A DNA stretch of 64,000 nucleotides, from assembly GCA_045118075.1 (NCBI GenBank), contig JBGUOI010000202.1:1-64000 (forward strand), written 5' to 3'. The notes beneath the pieces were generated by a model, which was given only the letters and a program-made list of their open reading frames with translations, was not told the origin of the DNA and searched no databases. Positions 1 to 8,148 of the stretch are shown here, in pieces. Position 1 is the stretch's first letter. Each line of letters opens with the position of its first letter. Made by a program: the position numbers and the translations under genes. The DNA comes from Merdiplasma sp045118075. GTDB lineage: Bacteria; Bacillota; Clostridia; Lachnospirales; Lachnospiraceae.

Positions 1-373
1 TCCAAGGCTTGCCACGGCCTCCCGCCGTGGGTGTAACTTGCTTTATTTCTGGTGGCCAGCCACCACGCTGCGGCTCGCGTCTCTCCAAGGCTTGTTGCGG
101 CCTCCCGCCGTGGGGGTAACTAGCTTTATTTCTGGGGGCCTCCCACCACGCTGCGGCCCGCCTCTCTCCAAGGCTTGCCACGGCCTCCCGCCGTGGGGGG
201 CAACTTGCTTTATTTTTGGTGGCCAGCCACCACGCTGCGGCTTGCCTCTCTCCAAGGCGAGTCAACACCTCCCGCCGTGGGGATAACTTGCTTTATTTTT
301 GGTGGCCTCCCACCACGCTGCGGCTTGCCTCTCTCCAAAGCTTGCCACGGCCTCCGGCCGCGAACCAGCCCCC
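1..373. repeat. 83-bp tandem repeat array, truncated at window edge
   Basis: Units begin at 1, 84, 167, 251 and 334, giving four complete copies of 83, 83, 84 and 83 bp and a partial fifth. The copies are similar but not identical. Most units carry two small inverted repeats: one of the type CACGGC-CTCCC-GCCGTG, and one of the type GGTGGC-CA-GCCACC or GGTGG-CCTC-CCACC. The period is not a multiple of three, so no reading frame is kept across copies and I regard the array as non-coding. It starts right at the stop codon of the carboxyltransferase gene and probably continues past the left edge. There is no U-run after the stems, so it is not a classic terminator. No gene is seen here. Confidence 0.9.
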
Positions 374-1924
374 TTACAGCGGTATATTCCCGTGTTTCTT
401 CGCCGGCAGCTCCCGCTTCTTGGTCTTAAGCATCCTGAAGGCTCCGACAATGCGGCTGCGCGTCTCTTCGGGCGTGATCACCTCGTCCACATAGCCGTGT
501 TCGGCGGCGATGTAGGGGTTCATGAACTTGTGGTTGTACTCATCGAGCAGCTCTTCTTTCTTTGCGGAAGGGTCCTCGGCCTGCTCGATCTGGCGCCGGC
601 CGATGATGGATACCGCGCCGGCTGCGCCCATGACGGCGATCTGCGCGATCGGCCAGGCGTAGACTACGTCTGCGCCGGTCCCTTTGCTGTTCATGGCGAT
701 GTATGCGCCGCCGTAGGCTTTGCGCATGATCAGGCCTACCTTCGGCACGGTCGCTTCGCAGTAGGCGAAGAGCATCTTCGCGCCGTGGCGGATAATGCCG
801 CCGTGCTCCTGCTGGCTGCCCGGCAGGAAGGCCGGTACGTCGACCAGTGTGAGGATGGGGATGTTGAAGCAGTCGCAGAAGCGGATAAAGCGCGCGCCTT
901 TGTCGGAGGCGTCGATCTCTAAAGAGCCCGCCATATAGCTGCTCTGGTTGGCTACGATGCCGATGGTCTCGCCCGCGAGTCTGGCAAAGCCGACCACGAG
1001 GTTCCTGGCAAAACCGGCCTGCACTTCAAAAAAGCTCCCTTCGTCCGCAAAGGCGTCGATCACCCGGCGCACATCGTATGGCCTGCGCGAGTCCACGGGC
1101 ACGATGTCGGAGAGCTTCACACACTCGTCTTTTTCGCGGCCGGGCACCGTCATGGGCTTTTCCTCGTTGTTCTGCGGCAGGTAGCCCAGAAGGCGGCGAA
1201 CGCCGTTCAGGCAGGCGAGATCGTCTTCATAGACGAAGTGGGCAACGCCGGAGGTGCGGCTGTGCACGGAGGCGCCGCCAAGGTCCGCGGAGGAGATCAC
1301 TTCGCCCGTGACCGACTTGACCACGGCCGGACCGGTGATGTACATCTGCGCGTTCTTCTGCGTCATGAAGATGTAGTCGGTGATGGCAGGCGAATAGCAG
1401 GCGCCGCCGGCGCAGGGGCCGAGGATCACGCTGATCTGCGGGATCACACCCGAGCAGAGCGTATTCATCCGGAAGATCTTCGCGTATCCGGCCAGAGAAT
1501 CGATGCCTTCTTCGATCCGGGCGCCGCCGCTGTCGTTAATGGAGATAAAGGGCACTTTCATATCCAGCGCCTTCTCCATGGCGCGGCAGATCTTCTCCGC
1601 CTGCGCTTCGCCGAGCGATCCGCCGCTCACCGTAAAGTCCTGCGAGGCCGCGAACGCGAGTCTTCCGTGGATATATCCGTAGCCGGTCACCACGCCGTCG
1701 CCGGGCTTTTTCTTCTTATCCATGCCAAAGTCCATGGCCCGGGAGAGGATCATCTGATCGGTCTCCACGAAAGTCCCGTCATCAAACAGCGCGTCCATGC
1801 GCTCCCTGGCGGTCAGCTTGCCGGCGCTGTGCTGTTTGGCGATACGGTCTTCTCCACCCGCCGCGGCGATCGTACTGCGCCTACTGCCGAGGCGGTCCAT
1901 CTGTTCCTGCCACTTCTGTTCCAT
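374..1924 (-). CDS. Biotin-dependent acyl-CoA carboxyltransferase (MmdA/PccB family)
   Basis: The protein of about 516 residues has the two crotonase-like halves of the carboxyltransferase family. This is the subunit that moves CO2 between biotin and an acyl-CoA such as propionyl-/methylmalonyl-CoA, acetyl-CoA or glutaconyl-CoA. Visible family features include SGGARIEEG in the N-terminal half, GPCAGGACYSPA, and RKAYGGAYIAM in the C-terminal half. I start at the ATG at 1924 because AAGGAG lies 11 nt upstream; the longer frame adds 15 residues without a ribosome site. Substrate and direction (carboxylase, or sodium-pumping decarboxylase) cannot be told, because the biotin carrier and partner subunits are not in the window. 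It is separated from the polysaccharide genes by 70 bp containing a direct repeat, so it may belong to a different unit. Family is sure, substrate is not. Confidence 0.93.
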   Translation of the reverse strand: MEQKWQEQMDRLGSRRSTIAAAGGEDRIAKQHSAGKLTARERMDALFDDGTFVETDQMILSRAMDFGMDKKKKPGDGVVTGYGYIHGRLAFAASQDFTVSGGSLGEAQAEKICRAMEKALDMKVPFISINDSGGARIEEGIDSLAGYAKIFRMNTLCSGVIPQISVILGPCAGGACYSPAITDYIFMTQKNAQMYITGPAVVKSVTGEVISSADLGGASVHSRTSGVAHFVYEDDLACLNGVRRLLGYLPQNNEEKPMTVPGREKDECVKLSDIVPVDSRRPYDVRRVIDAFADEGSFFEVQAGFARNLVVGFARLAGETIGIVANQSSYMAGSLEIDASDKGARFIRFCDCFNIPILTLVDVPAFLPGSQQEHGGIIRHGAKMLFAYCEATVPKVGLIMRKAYGGAYIAMNSKGTGADVVYAWPIAQIAVMGAAGAVSIIGRRQIEQAEDPSAKKEELLDEYNHKFMNPYIAAEHGYVDEVITPEETRSRIVGAFRMLKTKKRELPAKKHGNIPL

Positions 1925-1945
1925 ATCTAAATCTGCTCCTTGAAC

Positions 1946-1994
1946 AATGTTCACTGATGATCTGATCAATTAATGTTCACGGTTTATCTGATCA
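1946..1994. repeat. 26-bp direct repeat pair upstream of the carboxyltransferase gene
   Basis: The block AATGTTCAC-(5 nt)-ATCTGATCA occurs twice, at 1946-1968 and 1972-1994, with a 26-bp period. The five inner bases differ while both flanks are identical. The first copy overlaps a TGAAC-AAT-GTTCA palindrome (1942-1954), and each copy contains TGATCA. The repeat fills the gap between the stop of the last polysaccharide gene and the leader of the carboxyltransferase. It could be a tandem operator or a short duplication. Confidence 0.7.
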
Positions 1995-3110
1995 TTACGA
2001 TCCCGACTTCTTCCGCTGCCGGGCAGCTTCCAGGTTCCTTTCCAGGTAATCCAAAGACTCCCTCCGGAACGCCTCCAGAGAAACGTCCGCTTTAGAATAG
2101 TCCACATCCTGCGTGCCGACCGGATCCTCATCTGAGGAGATGATCCGCTCTGTCAGCCCCAGACGGCCAAGCAGGTCAAAGATCCTTATGTTGGCCCCCC
2201 GAAGCGGCCCGCCCGGCGCGGCCGTGAAGAACTTCCGGTGAAAAAGGACGGAAAACGCGGTGCCGTGGAAGGAATTGGTCACGACATAGTCTGCGTGAGC
2301 AAGGCAGTAAAGCCATCTTTGCGGAGAATACATCCTGAAGATCCCCTGTCGGACGGCGTTCTCATATTTCCATGTAGTCCGGATGACCGGAAGGGATGTC
2401 TGCTGCTGAAGCTTTCGGATGATCGCTTCATACAGCGGGCTGCGGTACGTGTTATAGACGAAGATATAGTGTTTGGGGAGTTTCCCCGCCCCTTCGGCCG
2501 CGATCTGCTCCCACTCCTGCCCTTTGAGGAGAAAGACCGGATCGGCCACCTTTACCGGACGACGGCCGGTGATCTGCTCTACCTTGTCACACCCCGTATC
2601 TTCGCGGCAGCTGATCTCATCGAGCTCTTTCATATGTGCGGCGTTTTTTTCGCTGATCGGGATGTTCACGGATCTGCCGAAACTGGCCCCGTACGCGAAC
2701 TTGTACTTCCGGGCAAAATCGAGGTAATAGGCTCCGAGACCGTGATTGGCATCCGTATTCCAGATCACGTCGCTTCCGCACACAAAGGCATCCGCCGTCT
2801 CATTCAGCTTCGGAAGATCCTGATAATTCCGGATGGGCATATAGTCTAAATATTTCCTGTCAAAACCCGAGAAAGAAAACCGGTAGACTGCGCTTCGAAG
2901 TGCGCGCGACAGTGCAAGGGAAACCTTATGGCGCAGCGTCTTTTTCGCTTCTTCGGGGCGCCCCGGAAGCACGGTGACCGCCGCGAGGGCGTATTTATAC
3001 GATCCGCCGCCTGCCCTGCTCTGTTCAATCGCTCTGCCCAGCGCAAAAGCCTGGAGAAACGATCCGTAATTGGTCGAGTGGTCGTAAGTGACCCCGCACA
3101 CCTTAAGCAT
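1995..3110 (-). CDS. Polysaccharide pyruvyl transferase family protein (copy 1)
   Basis: About 371 residues matching the WcaK/CsaB-type polysaccharide pyruvyl transferase family, whose known members transfer pyruvate from phosphoenolpyruvate to a sugar as a ketal. Seen in the sequence: an N-terminal GVTYDHSTNYGS segment, a VCGSDVIWN motif, and the conserved ADYVVTNSFHGTAFSVLF stretch containing the family histidine. ATG 3110 is preferred over the TTG at 3116 because AAAGGAG directly abuts the TTG but lies 6 nt before the ATG. It follows the next pyruvyl transferase by only 2 nt and is closely similar to it, suggesting a duplication. It is the last gene of the polysaccharide operon. The acceptor sugar is unknown, and members of this broad family may use other donors. 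Confidence 0.88.
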   Translation of the reverse strand: MLKVCGVTYDHSTNYGSFLQAFALGRAIEQSRAGGGSYKYALAAVTVLPGRPEEAKKTLRHKVSLALSRALRSAVYRFSFSGFDRKYLDYMPIRNYQDLPKLNETADAFVCGSDVIWNTDANHGLGAYYLDFARKYKFAYGASFGRSVNIPISEKNAAHMKELDEISCREDTGCDKVEQITGRRPVKVADPVFLLKGQEWEQIAAEGAGKLPKHYIFVYNTYRSPLYEAIIRKLQQQTSLPVIRTTWKYENAVRQGIFRMYSPQRWLYCLAHADYVVTNSFHGTAFSVLFHRKFFTAAPGGPLRGANIRIFDLLGRLGLTERIISSDEDPVGTQDVDYSKADVSLEAFRRESLDYLERNLEAARQRKKSGS

Positions 3111-3112
3111 TT

Positions 3113-4231
3113 TCAACTCCTTTGGCGGTCCGGGCTCTCCCCGCCCGCCTTCTTGCGCCGCATTGCGGCCTCCAGGTTCTGTCTGAGATAATCTGCCGAT
3201 TCTTTTCGAAATGCTTCCAGGTTTTCGTCCGCTGCGGAGTAATCTATTTCCCCGGCGGGAATGGTCTGTGAAGCACCGGAGACGATCCTCTGATCCAGTC
3301 CCAGACGGGTAAGGAAATCCCAGATGCGCACGTTGGCACCCTGTTCGGCCGTGCCCGGAGCGATGCTGTAAAAATTCCGGCGGAACAGGACGGCAAATCC
3401 GGTCCCGTGGAATGAATTCGTGACCACATAGTCCGCATTAGCCAGCAGCCGGAGCCACCTGGCCGGCGGCTGTACGGTGATCATCCGCTGGCTGAGCGCG
3501 TTTTTGAGTTTCCAGGTCGAGCGGATGATCGGAAGACCGGTCTGTGATCCAAGCTGTGTCAAGACCGCTTCATAAGCCGCGTCCGGATAGGTATTGTAGG
3601 CAAAGATATAATGCCCGGGAAGTATTCCCTTATCCTCTGCGCAGATCTTCTCCCAACGACTCCTCTCCAACAGAAAAATCGGATCAGCCACGACCGGGGG
3701 CATTTTTCCGGTGACCTTCGCGGCAATGCCGCTTGCCCGCTGCTCACGGCAGCTGATGGCGTCGAGCTGTTTAAGCCACTGCCCGATCTGAGGTGTAATG
3801 GCCTCGGCACTTGCCTTTCCGAAGCTGGCAGCATAGGAAAATTTATATTTTTTCGCAAAATCCAGATAATAGGCCCCGCAGCCCTTGTTGAACTCAGGAT
3901 TCCAGATAACATCGCTTCCGCACACGAACGCGTCCGCGCTGTCGTTTAAAGCGTCCAGTTCCTTTAAAGAGCTGCACTTGGCGAACCGAAGGTGCTTTTT
4001 CTCGAACCGCGTAAAACGGCTGCGGTGAAGAAGCCGGTAAGCCGCCATGTAGGCCGCATCCGCCGCTGATGTCTTCCCCGTATAGTCCGGCATCTGCCGG
4101 ATGGGAATGAGGCTGTACTCGCAGCCGCCGACCCCCTTCTCCAGCTCGATCGCCGTCTTCAGCGCGTATGCCTGGAAAAGGCTTCCGTAATTCGTCGTAT
4201 GATCAAAAGTCACCCCGTACACCTTAAGCAT
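3113..4231 (-). CDS. Polysaccharide pyruvyl transferase family protein (copy 2)
   Basis: About 372 residues and a close paralogue of its downstream neighbour, sharing the N-terminal GVTFDHTTNYGS segment, the VCGSDVIWN block and the VVTNSFHGTGFAVLF motif with the conserved histidine. Members of the family add pyruvate ketals to cell-wall or capsule sugars in the cytoplasm. Of the possible starts, ATG 4231 has AGAGG 7 nt upstream and avoids overlap with the preceding iron-sulfur protein gene; ATG 4234 is equally possible. The C-terminus is rich in Arg and Lys, as in copy 1. Two adjacent, diverged copies could modify two different residues of the repeat unit. Confidence 0.88.
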   Translation of the reverse strand: MLKVYGVTFDHTTNYGSLFQAYALKTAIELEKGVGGCEYSLIPIRQMPDYTGKTSAADAAYMAAYRLLHRSRFTRFEKKHLRFAKCSSLKELDALNDSADAFVCGSDVIWNPEFNKGCGAYYLDFAKKYKFSYAASFGKASAEAITPQIGQWLKQLDAISCREQRASGIAAKVTGKMPPVVADPIFLLERSRWEKICAEDKGILPGHYIFAYNTYPDAAYEAVLTQLGSQTGLPIIRSTWKLKNALSQRMITVQPPARWLRLLANADYVVTNSFHGTGFAVLFRRNFYSIAPGTAEQGANVRIWDFLTRLGLDQRIVSGASQTIPAGEIDYSAADENLEAFRKESADYLRQNLEAAMRRKKAGGESPDRQRS

Positions 4232-4242
4232 CATTTTACCTC

Positions 4243-5424
4243 TTACCGGCTGAGCAGTTTGCGGATCCACTCCTGCGTTTTTTTTGGTAGTTTTCGCTTC
4301 ACGGTCAGTTTGATCCTTGTCTTGTTAACGATAAGATATCTTCTCTCAGCCGCCTTCCATCCGTTCTTTTTCATCCTTCTGATGAAATCATCCCTGAATG
4401 GAGGCGGATCAAACGTTTTTACTGCATTTCCAAGCGTCAGATTATTATGCTGCGCGATGTATTCTGTCTTTGTCGGGACCAGCTCGAGCCGGCCCCGGAC
4501 TGCCTCCAGCATCTCTTCCCCTTTAGGCGTATTAACCAGCAGGGCGGAAACCCCTGTATGGAAGTCCGGTTCACTGTGGAACTCGCCCACTCCCCAGTAA
4601 TCGCCCATGGTCAGGTCTTCATACCGGGTCTCGTAACGATAATTGCAGTGATAGCAGCACGGCCGGTGGAACACCTTGGTGTGATAGGAGAAAAAGTAAG
4701 GATTGCCGACATAACTCTGGTTGATACGCTCCTTCTTACCCTGATAGGATATATGAACGCCTGTCCCGAATTTTTCTTTATCCCGGAATTTAAAATCGAG
4801 TTTCTCCGGAGGAATATCCTTCGTGATCGTCTTAATGTACTCTTTAAAGGCCAGCGGGCTGGGCGCGCCGCCGCAGAAAAACACAACGACGCAGAGATTC
4901 GGGTACTCCTTCCCAAGGTAATTTTTCAGGCCGGCTCCCTGACAGGGAAGGCCGGTAAAAAGAACTTCTCTTCCCTCCTCCAGCGCTTTTTTCACTTTCG
5001 GGAAAACTCCGTTCGTACTGCTCCACACGTACTTGGAGCCATGCATGGGCTCGAGTTCTTCCTCGCTCTCGGCGCTCACCAGAATGGTGTCATAGTTTTC
5101 ATCCCATACACAGCCGAACACTATGCCGCCTCTGCCCAGGATCTCCCTTGCAAGTGCCGTAAACACGCCGCCGGAAGTGCTTTTTTTCAGCGTGACCGGA
5201 TCATCATTAAGCTGCGCGGCGTACGCGCCGCGAATGGTATTTCTCTTAACCGGATGAAAAACGGGACATACCTTCCGGCAAAGTCCGCATTCCACGCACA
5301 GATCCTGGTTGATCGCGGGGGTGGGGAACCCTTCGTGATCATCGCCGTAACTGATCGCCTTTTTGGGGCAGATCTCCAGACAGGCGCCGCAGCCCGTACA
5401 GTCGTCTCGTTTTGCCAGTTCCAT
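4243..5424 (-). CDS. FrhB-like ferredoxin/flavoprotein (F420 hydrogenase beta-subunit family)
   Basis: 393 residues. The N-terminus has two [4Fe-4S] motifs (Cys 9, 12, 15, 19 and Cys 43, 46, 49, 53), each with the CxxCxxC...CP pattern. The rest matches the coenzyme F420 hydrogenase/dehydrogenase beta-subunit domains, including the LFTGLPCQGAGLKNYL and GDYWGVGEFH segments. In methanogens this domain binds FAD and handles F420; nothing here suggests F420 synthesis, so the electron partner is unknown. It has a good AAGGAG site 6 nt before ATG 5424. Its neighbours are a second FrhB-like gene and pyruvyl transferases, an association I recall from clostridial and Bacteroides polysaccharide loci. 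A redox step on a glycan or its precursor is a reasonable inference but unproven. Confidence 0.85.
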   Translation of the reverse strand: MELAKRDDCTGCGACLEICPKKAISYGDDHEGFPTPAINQDLCVECGLCRKVCPVFHPVKRNTIRGAYAAQLNDDPVTLKKSTSGGVFTALAREILGRGGIVFGCVWDENYDTILVSAESEEELEPMHGSKYVWSSTNGVFPKVKKALEEGREVLFTGLPCQGAGLKNYLGKEYPNLCVVVFFCGGAPSPLAFKEYIKTITKDIPPEKLDFKFRDKEKFGTGVHISYQGKKERINQSYVGNPYFFSYHTKVFHRPCCYHCNYRYETRYEDLTMGDYWGVGEFHSEPDFHTGVSALLVNTPKGEEMLEAVRGRLELVPTKTEYIAQHNNLTLGNAVKTFDPPPFRDDFIRRMKKNGWKAAERRYLIVNKTRIKLTVKRKLPKKTQEWIRKLLSR

Positions 5425-5445
5425 TTTTATCTCCTTTTTTGATAC

Positions 5446-6597
5446 CTATTTCTTTACGATCCTGACGCGGAAGCGCCGGAACAGTCCCTCGCGTTTATAA
5501 AGCCCGGCTGTGCTTAGCAGCGTTTTGATCCGGTCCTTCCCGTACTGCGCCGGGCGGAGCTTTCGGACCATGGAATTGAAGCTTTTCCCCTTTGCGATCC
5601 CGGCCAGCACCATATCATGCCCGGATGGTTTCACGGCCGGATGGCAAAGCTGCTTGTTGATCTTTTTAACCTTTTCGATATCCACATCCGTCAGGAAAAG
5701 GTCAGCGCCGTCCAGCAGCTCTTCCCCTTTCGGCGTCATGCAAAGCGCCAGCGAGATTCCCTTCTTTCTCTCCTGAACCGGAAGTTCACTTCCCCAGGCA
5801 TCGCCCAGGGTCAGATCCGAGACTCTTTCAAAGGCCGCGTAGCGGCACTCGTAGCAGTTGTCCGTATAGGTGACCGCGTCCATGAAAAGAGAAGTGTAGT
5901 AATCTTCGATCCCGTCCGGTGTCAGCTTGATCTCTTCCCCTCCCGGATAAGCGTCCACCGCCCGGAAAGTAATGTCCCTAAGATCCTTCGGATCGGCCTT
6001 TTTTCCTTTCAGGAAGCTGCTCAGCACCTTCAAGGAAGGCGACCCGTGACAGACCAGATCCACGATATATAAGTTTTCATCGCGGCCCCGGCAGTAGTTT
6101 TTCATGGCGGCTGCCTGGCAGGGAAGGCCGGCAAACAGTACCTTTTTTCCCTGCGAAAGCAGGTCTTTTACCTGCCGGTAGGCTCCGGCGGGACTGCTCT
6201 TAACGTATTTGGAGCCCTTAAAATCATTGATCTCATCGATTGAGGAAGCCACATCGAAGACGAACGCTCCCTCCCGGAACAGGCAGCTGCAGACATATCC
6301 CCCGTCCCGGATAAAGCGGCTCATGATGGCGGCCGCAAAACCGCCCGATGAAGAGCTTGCCCGGACAGTTTCATCTTTGGCCCATCCCTGTTTCCAAAAC
6401 AGCGGGCTTTTTAACGCGGGAGGTTCATGGTTCTGGCACACTTTCCTGCAAAGATCGCAGTGCAGGCAGGCCGTTTCATTGATCACGGCTTCCATATTAA
6501 GGGCCCGGTCTTCGACCGTGACCGCCCCTGCCGGGCAGATATCCGCGCAGGCCATGCAGCCGGTGCATCTATTTTTCGGGCAAACTGACTGACCCAT
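5446..6597 (-). CDS. FrhB-like ferredoxin/flavoprotein, second copy
   Basis: 383 residues with two N-terminal [4Fe-4S] motifs (Cys 11, 14, 17, 21 and Cys 44, 47, 50, 54) followed by the F420-hydrogenase beta-subunit type domains. The LFAGLPCQAAAMKNY and LTLGDAWGSE segments align by eye with the neighbouring paralogue, but overall identity looks low, so this is an old duplication or a separate recruitment. The end is basic (many Arg and Lys), which could favour a membrane-near position. It begins 4 nt after the flippase stop codon. The role is probably an electron-transfer or oxidoreductase step tied to glycan assembly. The substrate is unknown and F420 use is doubtful. Confidence 0.83.
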   Translation of the reverse strand: MGQSVCPKNRCTGCMACADICPAGAVTVEDRALNMEAVINETACLHCDLCRKVCQNHEPPALKSPLFWKQGWAKDETVRASSSSGGFAAAIMSRFIRDGGYVCSCLFREGAFVFDVASSIDEINDFKGSKYVKSSPAGAYRQVKDLLSQGKKVLFAGLPCQAAAMKNYCRGRDENLYIVDLVCHGSPSLKVLSSFLKGKKADPKDLRDITFRAVDAYPGGEEIKLTPDGIEDYYTSLFMDAVTYTDNCYECRYAAFERVSDLTLGDAWGSELPVQERKKGISLALCMTPKGEELLDGADLFLTDVDIEKVKKINKQLCHPAVKPSGHDMVLAGIAKGKSFNSMVRKLRPAQYGKDRIKTLLSTAGLYKREGLFRRFRVRIVKK

Positions 6598-6601
6598 CTT
6601 T

Positions 6602-8131
6602 TTAAATCCTCCGCCGGATCATCCGGGCAGCTAAATCACGCAGTATCCTGAATTCCTCTTTCTTGCGGAACAGGAGAACGAACAGCGCATTGGGAATGAT
6701 AATGCTGATGAGCAGTTTTACGGCGATCTCCGGTACCCCGCGCAGGGGGACGAACCGGCATACCCACCAGTTGAGCGCGGCGGTGAACGTGATCAGGGCC
6801 GCCCAGCGCAGCAGGTCCGCCACGAATGCAGTCCGGCTCTCATCGGTAAAGATCAGGCCGAATACATTTTTGATGATCCAGGGAATACTGATCAGGAAAT
6901 AACTGATGACCGTGGAGAGCACGATGCCGTAGATCCCGAAAAACTGTACCATGATCACGTTGATCACCAGGTTGCACACGCCCGATACCAGCGGGCGGAA
7001 GCGGTCCTCATGCCAGATTCCGCCGGCATCCTTGTAGACACTCATCATCATGACAAGCCTCTCCCCGGCAAATACCAGGCACATCAGGATAACAAACGGA
7101 TAAGGCAGCATCAGCTTTTCGCCCATCCACAGACGCATGAAAGGCTGGAACAGGACTAAGAAGCAGCAGATACAAAAACCGATGATCCAGTACTGTAAAA
7201 ACGCGAATGCTTTGAATTCCCGGTAATTCTCGCTCCGGTCCTTCGTGATCAGGCTGTTTCCGATTCCCGCGACCACGGAAGTGTTGAGGATGGTGACGAA
7301 AGCCATGATCGAACTTAAGATATAGTAGTAATTCTGGAACTGGGCCAGCATGGTCAGGCCCAGGAACGCGCTGATCACGATGGTATCCGCCGAATGGATG
7401 ATCGTTCCTCCCAGCTTAGCGGTAAACAAGTCGCGTATCCTTCCGTTGATCTGCCTGACTTCGCTTTTGGGCAGTTCTCCCTTGGGACTGTACTGCGGAT
7501 AATACTTATGCGAAATGACCGCGGTGACGATATTGTTCAGGATCTGGGACACGATGCGGAAGGCCACATAGAGGTAATAGTTCCTGAAATAGACCAGCGC
7601 GATAAACTGCATCACATATTTAAAAGTGAAGGCTCCCAGCGCCACTTTGCTGATCAGGTCCGTCCGCTGGTACGCGTGCAGGATGCTGTTCTTGTAGGCA
7701 AACAGCCAGTAGGACAGAACCGTCACGCTCAGGTTCATCAAATACAGGATATAAACATTCATATCCGCCGGAACCTTCCCGTGGATCAGTTTGGGAATGA
7801 ATGGCGTGATCGCCAGCCCGACCACGCAGATCACCAGTCCGATGACCCGGTAATAGAGCCGGTACAGACGCATCAGTGCGTTAACGCGTTCCACGTCGTT
7901 TTCCGCGATGGGCCTGTACATGGAAAAGACCATCGCGCTCCCCACGCCCAGCTCAGCGAGGTTGAGCACCCGCAGGACAGAAATGAACAGGCTGTTCAAT
8001 CCCAGATACTGTACGCCGATCGTCTGCACCATAACGGTGCGGAATATGAACGGCACCAGGATCTCGTACAGCTTCATTAACGTCCCGAAAAATACATTTC
8101 GTGTCGCGTTTTTGGTTTTGTTGAGCTTCAT
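6602..8131 (-). CDS. Oligosaccharide flippase (Wzx-like, MOP superfamily)
   Basis: 509 residues with about 12-14 hydrophobic segments spread over the whole length, typical of polysaccharide transport proteins that flip lipid-linked oligosaccharide repeat units across the cytoplasmic membrane. The N-terminal part (GTLMKLYEILVPFIFRTVM, then YLGLNSLFISVLRVLNLAE) is characteristic of the PST/Wzx group in Gram-positive capsule loci. The basic C-terminus ends MIRRRI. An AAAGGGA element lies rather far from the ATG, so the site is weak. With the polymerase at 11344-12678 and the phosphoglycosyl transferase at 17143-18891 it completes a Wzx/Wzy pathway. Confidence 0.9.
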   Translation of the reverse strand: MKLNKTKNATRNVFFGTLMKLYEILVPFIFRTVMVQTIGVQYLGLNSLFISVLRVLNLAELGVGSAMVFSMYRPIAENDVERVNALMRLYRLYYRVIGLVICVVGLAITPFIPKLIHGKVPADMNVYILYLMNLSVTVLSYWLFAYKNSILHAYQRTDLISKVALGAFTFKYVMQFIALVYFRNYYLYVAFRIVSQILNNIVTAVISHKYYPQYSPKGELPKSEVRQINGRIRDLFTAKLGGTIIHSADTIVISAFLGLTMLAQFQNYYYILSSIMAFVTILNTSVVAGIGNSLITKDRSENYREFKAFAFLQYWIIGFCICCFLVLFQPFMRLWMGEKLMLPYPFVILMCLVFAGERLVMMMSVYKDAGGIWHEDRFRPLVSGVCNLVINVIMVQFFGIYGIVLSTVISYFLISIPWIIKNVFGLIFTDESRTAFVADLLRWAALITFTAALNWWVCRFVPLRGVPEIAVKLLISIIIPNALFVLLFRKKEEFRILRDLAARMIRRRI

Positions 8132-8148
8132 CAGATGTATAAGTCCCT

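Noticed and set aside
1..373. CRISPR array
   Set aside because: Units are contiguous 83-bp tandem copies with no unique spacers, and no cas genes are in the window.
1925..1969. Upstream extension of the carboxyltransferase gene
   Set aside because: The extra 15 codons run into the direct-repeat region and lack a ribosome site, while ATG 1924 has AAGGAG.
4243..6597. Genuine coenzyme F420 hydrogenase beta subunits
   Set aside because: There are no hydrogenase large or small subunits and no F420 biosynthesis genes nearby; the context is polysaccharide assembly. The names reflect the domain family only.
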